From Pithys albifrons albifrons (taxonomy: Eukaryota > Chordata > Aves > Passeriformes > Thamnophilidae): a DNA stretch of 64,000 nucleotides. The position numbers were made by a program, and so were the translations under genes. The notes beneath the pieces were generated by a model that had not been told where the DNA came from, ran no database searches, and saw only the letters and a list, made by a program, of their open reading frames with translations. Location: the NCBI RefSeq assembly GCF_047495875.1, contig NC_092497.1, positions 72,734,463-72,798,462 on the forward strand. The letters run 5' to 3'. Below are positions 55,922 through 64,000 of the stretch, in pieces (position 1 is the first letter of the stretch; each line of letters begins with the position of its first letter).

Positions 55922-57879
55922 CAGGAAAAGGAAACACACAGTAATTTAATGGAGGACAACCAACTAGGAATAAAGTACTAACTCATACAATGTTAAACTT
56001 TTATTTACTTTTAGAATTCCTACTCCACTTTCCAGCTCATTCTTTGTCCCTATCCAGCTCTATTTTAAGCTTGTGCAACTGCCTTCTGATCCTTCATCAC
56101 AACCATTTCTTTTGGTACAGGAATACTCTAACATTCCCTGTGGTCACAGGGGTTTCCTTGAAAAATGCCTTTATTTTTCTACATAGACTTGGCGGGAGGT
56201 GAAAGGGCAGGGGGGAGGAAGGAAATAATATTTCTACTAAGAGTGAATTTTTTCATCTACTAAAACAGAAATAGGTTTTTAACTTTCATAACATTCTTTT
56301 TGAAAATTCTACAACATTTGTAGCCCTGTATAATTAATTTCATCTTCCACTCATCGGACAGAAATTGTCCCTTTAGGTAGAAGTAAAAGAAACAAAGCAG
56401 ACTGTGGGAAAATCCTAGCATTTTGATAAATCTCTTGACAGGTCTCTTTAAGACTAGCAAACTAAATGCTAGATATTCCTAACTTTGCCATGCACTTGAC
56501 TAACACAGGACATATGATCTTGTGGCTCATAGCTATGGAGGAAGTCAGGCCTGCAAATACCAAAAGTTCCTCAGGAGTCCGTTGCGAAAATTTACTGAAG
56601 CTTTAGATCTCCTATGGACCTCTTTTTCATTACTTACCTCCCAGACTACCTCTTCCATGGTGCTGGGAGGATGGTTCCCACTCCCTGATTGATTTATCAC
56701 TGTCCCTGTAGAGTTCACAGAGTTCTTGAATGGTTGAGATTGGAAGAGACCAGTGGAGAAACTCTCCTCTGTTGTCCCTTATTCCCCTTAGCCATCAGCT
56801 GCCCATGACATACTTTTTTTTTTCTCCAGAGAATAGCTTCAATTTATCATAGCACAAGGGGTTTGAACACATTACTGAAGTGTCTCAGACACTGGTGTGC
56901 AACTGCAAGTGTTTATGTGAAATTCTGGGTATTTAGGGTAGCTGCCATCTTAGCACTGTGGCAGAAGGTTTGCAAGAGTGTTGCCACTGCAATAATGTGG
57001 ACAACTAGTACTATGACTGCTGAACAGTTATATCAGTACTCTTCCACTAATAATGCCATTAATGGCTTATGTTACTGCAGCTCCTGTCTTAGAAGAGTTT
57101 TGGCAATGCATGCAGGTTTTTAGGCATCCTTTTATTAGGGCTGGCCATTAGTCATGAGTTCATACAGATAATTTGTTACACTTTATTCAACTAAGCAGTC
57201 CATATTATTACTCATACTGTCTTTTCTGTTTCTTTGGACACTTACACTTAGATTTCTGTTTTACAATAGTACTTGCCAATTCTCAAGAATTTCCACAAGA
57301 TATTTTAGGCAACATTTTCAGAAACTTGCAAATTACAAAAGCTCTCTAAAGTATTAGAAGTTTCAGTGTTGCCTAAAAAGCTAAGGTTATTTTTTTTTTA
57401 GTGACTGAGAGGGGGATAAAAGAAGAAATAGCAGCAGCACAAACTCATACAAAAATGAAAAAGCACTCAGAGCAGAAAGAAAACAGAAACATACCAGCCA
57501 TAAGGCATACAACTGTCCTGTTTTTACTGTACTGCCTACCATGTAGTCTCAGCTCCAAATGGAGACTCCTGTGTAAAGTAGTACTGACCTCCTTCAGGAG
57601 AGCATATCTGCCCACAAAGATAAACTTATGTTCTAAGAGAATAAAATCTACAGTGGGGTTCAAAGGGACAGGCCTATTTATTTAAGAAACCAAATAACAA
57701 AGTGGAAAAGAAATTAAATTCTAATTCCCAAATAAGAATTAATTTTCTTCAGATTTTCTAGCGTAACAATAGGTTTTATCAAACTTTTTCAAAGCAGTAT
57801 TTTACAGAGAAGAAATCTGACATGAAGCCGGTTCCTTAAAGCCCATAGAAAGTTTCATATTTTATTATGGCATTTTACA
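55922..57879. other. Interval with one doubtful CR1 trace
   Basis: Position 56725-56780 (gaatggttgagattggaaga) resembles a reversed CR1 3' end. Otherwise AT-rich with no recognised gene. Confidence 0.45.
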
Positions 57880-58022
57880 TCCTCATCCAAGGCCAGGTTG
57901 GATGAGACCCTGGGAAACTTATTCTAGTGACTGGCACCCCTGCCCATAGCAAGGGAGTTGAAACTGGGTGGTAAATTCTAAAGTACCTTTCAATGCCAAC
58001 CAATATACAATTCTATGATTTT
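57880..58022 (+). mobile_element. CR1 LINE 3' end
   Basis: ggccaggttggatgagaccc through to acaattctatgattttg, a diverged plus-oriented CR1 tail. Confidence 0.8.
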
Positions 58023-61000
58023 GGGATCTTTTTCCTCTTTGACGTGAATTGCCTATCATCAGTTTATTCTGTTGATACATTGAAATTTGTTATATATTCT
58101 AGCCTAGGGGGCAAATTTGCCAGCTTTTCACCTCAGTTTTTTAATAGCAATATATAAATACCAGAAAAACATTAGATACACTCCTTAATGTCACACTAAA
58201 TTAGTGAATTGATATGTGTATACAATATACCACTTTTTTGTTCTTCTAAGAAATAGAACATTTTACTGCAGAACAAAAATTGAAAAAAAATAATTCTGAA
58301 TTTTTCCTCTGTATTTTGCATCCAAATACAAGGTGTTCTATACCAACACAAATTTTCAGTACAGGTGATAAAAATCAAGTGACGGAAACAAATCTCTTCA
58401 GCTTAAAGGAGATAAACGTTTTGTCAGAGCTTCCCTTTCCTGGGATGAGCTGCTACTCTGTGCACCCACAGCTTTTTTTTCCACAGTGTTACTATACATG
58501 CTCATTGAGAAAGCTCAGATCACAGAGTGTTACCACTGCAATTTGATGAAGCAGAGTGAATAAGATTTGTGCACAAAATTCCCTCTGGCCTTCATTTATT
58601 GTATTATTGCTGATCTGTGGATGACTAGACAAATAGTGGTCTAAATATCAAAGCCATTGAAATCCATATTTTGCATAAGCAAACAGGACCTTTGTAGACT
58701 CTCCTTGACAGCTACTGAGCAAAACACCTATTAAGTTGTTCAGCCCTTGCAAATAGGTAACACCATCATCTCTGCTAGACTCAAAGAGCTTCCACGCTGC
58801 GTTGGCAGTGTGGTCTCCAGGCAGCAACAGGTAAATCTCCATGTCTCCAAATTAATCTCCCAGTCAAACAAGGAGATTAGGAAATTGCTTGAAAAAAAAT
58901 TAAAAGTCACAATAAAACAAGCTAAATCAACCAACCAACCAAAACCAACAAAAAATCCCCAAACCCAGCATGCAAAGTGAAATCAAGTGAGTAGCATATT
59001 CTGCCTCTCAAAATGCTGTGCACCTTTCCAAGAAGGAGGATTGGATATACAGGATCAGCATCAATATAATGGTCCTTAACACCTCTTCACACATTGCAAA
59101 AATAGATAAGTCAAATTCATTAAAAGAACAGTATCCACCATGTTTCAATACACATACAGGGGTGGGAAAAAAGGAGTCAAACTGATGCCTCATCCTGCAA
59201 AAGGCTTTCAAAACAATATTAGTTGGGATAGATGGAAAAAGTATCCCCTTTATTAGAAGCACCTAAGGTGCACAACAAAAGTACCCTTAGGCACGTCAGC
59301 CAAATGTCACAGTTTTTGTAATTTTCAGTACTTAACATATCTGATGACTCTACCCCACCCATGATACCATTTTCCCCTGGTGCCCACCCTCAGAACTCCT
59401 CAGAACTGTCCCTCCAAGGGCTCTGAGCTGACTCTCCTGTTTGGACTACAAGATATCTAATTGTCTCAGTTGGAGTTCTTCCAGGTGTTCTTCAAAACAT
59501 GTTTTTGCATCCACAAAGGTAGCAATGGAATAATTCAGTTGCTACTAGAGAAGGAGCATGAGGAACAGAAAGGATATTTGGTTTGCAGTATGTAGAATTC
59601 TGTTCTGAAAAGCTGAAAGAATCCTGAGCATTTGTATATATCCTTCTAGTATGAGGCCTTATATGCAATCCTTCACTTCAAAGTACAGCACTAATCCTGG
59701 AGGTAAACCACGTCCCCTACTGCCAAAGACCAAAATCAAAATCAAAATGTATACAACTCTAAAATAATATTTTACTGACAGAAAGGTAAAAAAACCTGAA
59801 AGAACCAAAAAAAACCACAAAACAAAGCAAAATCCCCTGCCCTTTGAACTAAACATGATGATGACACAAAATTTGGAATGAATTTGTAAGTAAGTTAGAA
59901 GGAAAACCGTTAGATTTCTGTCAGCTCTGACATTCTAAAAAGTAAAGCAATACCTGAAGATTTCTAACCAAAAGTCAATTATTTTGAATAAGAAATTAAT
60001 TCAGCAATTTCACTAAAAAATAAGGAAGTGGGTATTTGGACCTTCTATACTAATAAAACAAGAAAAACTGTGTCAATATTGTTTTCACATCTGGATCTGT
60101 CTAGAAACTATTTAGGAAGGAGGACTGCCGGCAGACCATGATTCTAAATTTTTCAAAGAAGGAACAGAACGTCCCCCGCCCCCATCCCCCAAACCGAACT
60201 CTAAATCTAGCCCATCACATTTATTTAAATTCAATGGAGTAATGCAAACAATGACACAAACTACCTCTCTAGTAATGGCAGGGCTACGTAAATGAAATAG
60301 ATCCTAGCACTCAATCTTGTCTATAATATGACAGAGTAGAGAAATGCAGAAGTCTTTAAAGTAAATGGCAATAGCCCATATATTTACAAACTTGTACAGA
60401 CTTCCATAGGTCTCTTCATAATAATTAGTAGGTAATACTACTTTTTAGAAGCACACACTTTTACTATGATGTGCTACAGGGTTAAATTCCTCTTTGTCTA
60501 AAGCTATGCAAGGTTAAGATGTACGTATGTATGGGTGGGCTTCACAAACATAGATTTGGTAACAGCTCTCCCCATGTGGGTGTGTCCTTCGAGACTGTGT
60601 AGTGGATGTTTTAGGTGAGGCACAGCATGCACAGTTAACTGATGAACTAAGGTATGAGCTAAAATCAAAAATTAATATAAAATACAAGGTTAGTACAGGT
60701 CTGATTAAAAAAAAATTAGTAAAGACCATTATGATTTTATGGAGAAAGGGATGAAATCCATTTTCTTGAGGGGTCCCTGAATCAAGATGTAATGTGACAC
60801 CCTCTTTCTGAAAGGCATTTTTCACAGGATTCCATTTTTCTCCCCAAGAAGAAAATAATTGTTCATGCTGCTACAAAGATATGTCATTAATAGCAAACAT
60901 ATGCACTGTCATCTTAACACTGCAAGTAAAACCAACACCAATCCACAACAACATGACTGAATTCTGTTTTAGTTCCCATCCAGATCAGCAGGACAGGAGT

Positions 61001-61129
61001 GTGGACAAGGCATTGTGTTATTGTATACCATATTTTGTCATTGCCAGGAGCAAGGACAAGGGGCTCTCTCTCACTTCATGGAAGGAAGGATGTTCCTTTC
61101 CCATGGAACAAGGCATGGAAGGGTAGGGA
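58023..61129. other. AT-rich interval with no recognised element
   Basis: Several short open frames on both strands, none resembling a known protein or showing splice signals that I would defend. An A/C-rich tract lies at 58928-58965. Confidence 0.55.
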
Positions 61130-61415
61130 AACAGTTGGCCATAGTTCATTGTCTTGGAGTCTGAGGTGAGCATTTTTGCATGTGAATAATCCTCTTTTTT
61201 TGTACACTTTCATTATTAAATTTCTTATTGTTACTGTTTGATTTCTTATCTCTTGCTGTTTCCAGTAAAAAAGTTCTTATCCCAGACCATGATCTTTGCC
61301 TTTGTGCCTCAGATTTTCCTGTCTGGTGAGGAAAAGGACAGAGGAGTGGCAGGAGAAATAAAAAAGTGGCAGTGTAGTTTGGAAGTTCTCAGTGGGAGAA
61401 CTAAGTTGGGAAGTA
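61130..61415 (+). mobile_element. Diverged LTR-like U5 region
   Basis: gttcttatcccagaccatga, then tttgcctttgtgcctcagat, then a purine-rich tail resemble the R-U5 part of the LTR family seen at 46440-47043, in the opposite orientation. Weak similarity, judged by eye. Confidence 0.35.
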
Positions 61416-63774
61416 CCATTCCTAAATCACAACAAAGCCCTATTCAGTGATTGTCATCTTGAACAGCTATACAAAAAGGTCTTCCCAGCAGGCTAAGTGT
61501 ATATGTTTTGGGATTTTTGTTTTGTTTTATTCTTTCAATGCAAGAAAGTTGAAATTTTTAATGTTACCTAAAGTGGAAAAGGAAAACAGAGTGATTTTCC
61601 TACAGTATAGGGTATATGTTAGTCTGGAAGATGAGGGAAAAGTTTTGTTAAAATAATATTCTTAAATCTCTGTTGCATCCCCAGTTCAGACAGACTTAAA
61701 ACAACTTGTTTCTTTTGTATATGTGTAATACAGCAAAAACTAATAGAATTCGGCAAGATGTGACTGGCTGGTACAAGCAATCAAGAAATATTTTAAAATT
61801 GGCCTTTTAAGACTGGCATATACAGGCAGAATGCTGTATTTTCCCTTCCCCCAACATCAACTGATTTCTTGCCTCCTCCTGTCTGAAATGTAATGTCCCT
61901 CAATTTGACTTTAAGTTGATTTTAAAATACCTGAACAGAGAAAAAGGGCTTTCACAGCTTCCTGGCTACCAAATGATTTTTCATTTCTCTATGCTTCACG
62001 TGTACAGCTCTTCTTTCATTTACTTATCATAGTAGTCACAGTGACTCAAGCATAGTATCTCCAAGAAGCCATTACTTTCATCTTGCCTTTTAGAAATCTC
62101 TATTACCCTATAGAAAGAAGTGTTTGTAAAAGAAGTTGATTCAAGTCATTACACAAAAAGACTATTCTCAGACTGTAAATTATATTGCATTGCAACTGGC
62201 TATTCAACCAACACTCAATTTACCAATTCCCACTCTATGATATTGAAAACAGTTATATATAGGTAATAAATAACATTTCATCCATCTCCAATCCCTCAAC
62301 TAGTTCATCTCTGATAGAAAATTTTACAGAGAGGTTATAACAGAAAACAAAACCAAAACCAACGCAAAACTAAACAATAACAAAAACAAAACAGGAGGAA
62401 AGAACCAACCAATCTATTCCAGAGCTGTAGTGTTTAGATAGTACTATACTAATTCCTTGAAATATAAGCTTTCTCAGTCCTATCTTCTTGTGATTGCTTA
62501 AGTTCCTCCCCACCATAACCTTCAGTTTCTCTGTGTTTTGTGTTATTTAACATCAGTGTGATGTGGCTGAACAAATCTATTTTTATCCCATAGAGCTTTG
62601 ATATGAGAGGGTCATGAACAGCCTTTGCTTGTTCTTCCCCAAATGGAGCATGGTTCAGAAAAAATGACACATAAAATCTTCACATGGTTCAGAAAAAATG
62701 ACACATAAAATCTTCACAGTAATTTTTTTTAACTTTAACAATTAATGCCATTTTGTCTGAGCTATACAATTTGCTTCACTTCTCTACTAAGCATTTGCTG
62801 CTGCTAAAGTGGTATTCCCATCAATAAGCCCTTCAGTAATTCACAGTTTGTACCGCTAGGTGTCGAAAATATATCTGCACAAAGACTTCCTCTGAACAAC
62901 GTATCTTCAGATACAACAAAGCAGCAAAACACTGTGAGTGCCCACCTCAACCTACTGCATCTCAGTGCCATAGCAGACCACAGTATCACTTAAATGAACA
63001 ATCATGGAACTGCAGGGATCCTACCATTAACACTAAGAGCAAGCAAAATCCAGGTAACTGAGGAAAGTGCAACATGTCATGTATTACTTTACTTGTATAT
63101 CATAGCCATTTTTCTAAAATATTTATCACCGTCATCAGTTCTTGCTCTATGACCATCTTTCATTACATTTCATGGCCCTCAAGAAGGCAGTCCTGACATA
63201 CCAGCTTTCAGAAGTCAACAAAAGTACAATTCAAATACAATTCAGTTCAAAAACCAAACAAATAAAAAAGATCCACCACTAACTTTCTTCATTGCCAGTA
63301 GAACCCTTATATTTGAGAGGAAAACACTCTGTTTAATCCAAGTTTAATTTTTGGCCTAAATTTTTAAAAAACAGCGCTATCACATCACAGCAGTGCCTCT
63401 AGTTTGAATTAAAGAAAAATCATTATGCAACTCTGAGGAAAATGTAACAATGCTGTGAAATTAAGTCATCCTCCCCCCGCCCCGTCTAATTTCAGCTTTT
63501 AAAGAAAAATGCTTTTTTTCCCAAGGCCCACAAACACTAAAGGCAGATGAAGCCAGGTTTGAAGAGGCCGTTGTCTGTAGTCTACAGTTCTTTGCTAACT
63601 GTATTCAATTTAAATTTTTAAGAAATTCATGGTTAATATTTTAATAATATCTGATTTGATATCGTCTATATCAAACTATAGGAAATGAGAATTGACTATT
63701 CAAGTGATTCACAAAATGTTATTGTTATAGTTTCAAAAGCTTTCATGGATTTTTTTTTGGTCCCTTGCTAACAC
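61416..63774. other. AT-rich interval with no recognised gene
   Basis: Contains only the small tandem duplication at 62649-62716 and an A/C-rich tract at 62340-62395. Confidence 0.55.
62649..62716 (+). repeat. Exact two-copy 34-base tandem duplication
   Basis: The unit starting catggttcag occurs at 62649-62682 and again, identical, at 62683-62716. Confidence 0.95.
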
Positions 63775-64000
63775 ATTGGTTCGGGGTTTGGGAGCCAAAA
63801 TGAGATGGTTTGCTGAAGGCCAGATCTCTCACTACCTGCTCCCGAAGCCAGCTGTCTAAAGCCTAAACAAAGGCATGGCTAAGAGCTTTGCATTCCAACG
63901 TGATGGCTGGGGAGAGGACTGGGAGAAGAGGTTTTTTTTGGACTTCGCTTTTTCCCTGGCTTGGGAAGTGGTCAGAGTGAGATTTCCCCATGCTCACTTT
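63775..64000 (+). mobile_element. LTR-like repeat, cut by the window edge
   Basis: Shares with 51580-52335 the order of a tttgggagc block, a gcattccaac block, a gctgg..agagg block and ggacttc. Same orientation. It continues outside the window. Confidence 0.5.

Noticed and set aside
58648..58980. Minus-strand open frame starting MEIYLLLPGDHTANAAWKLF, in GC-richer DNA
   Set aside because: It looks somewhat protein-like, but I know no family match, no splice context is clear, and nearby frames are equally open.

Overview
The window is vertebrate nuclear DNA, almost certainly from a bird. It is AT-rich, with long GT-AG introns, CR1 LINE fragments at many places whose 3' ends carry the short ATTCTGTGA-type repeat, and LTRs of the kind common in avian ERVs. 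No bacterial, viral or organellar gene organisation is present.

Positions 624 to 38366 (+ strand) hold the 3' part of VPS13A (chorein), a bridge-like lipid transfer protein. Thirty coding exons of the main transcript were delimited, and one alternative terminal exon. All have GT-AG borders and matching phases. The joined main reading frame is 4137 nt, exactly 1379 codons including stop, so the window encodes the last 1378 residues without a break. By analogy with the 73-exon human gene these are exons 43-68 and 70-73, with exon 69 as the alternative end. They cover the six-module VAB adaptor-binding domain, the helical APT1/ATG2-C-like region and the PH-like domain. The 5' half of the gene lies left of the window.

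Positions 38367 to about 43000 hold the 3' UTR with candidate poly(A) signals and one long CR1 copy. On the minus strand at 43005-44392 lie two decayed exons that match the last two exons of a Gq-class G-alpha gene. The shifted frames end in LNLREFNL plus one residue and a stop, which is the GNA14 signature. GNA14 is the gene that follows VPS13A tail-to-tail in human, so this looks like a dead GNA14 at its ancestral position. It carries stops, frameshifts and a lost splice donor. No earlier GNA14 exon was recognised to the right.

From about 44.7 kb to the right edge there is no recognisable intact gene. The region is a patchwork of CR1 fragments in both orientations, at least two reasonably clear solo LTRs (46440-47043 minus, 50491-51115), weaker LTR-like stretches (47044-47530, 51580-52335, 61130-61415, 63775 to the edge) and unannotated AT-rich DNA. 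The most interesting signal is the GNA14 relic beside an intact VPS13A, which points to lineage-specific gene loss or to a sex-chromosome (W) copy in which only VPS13A survived.
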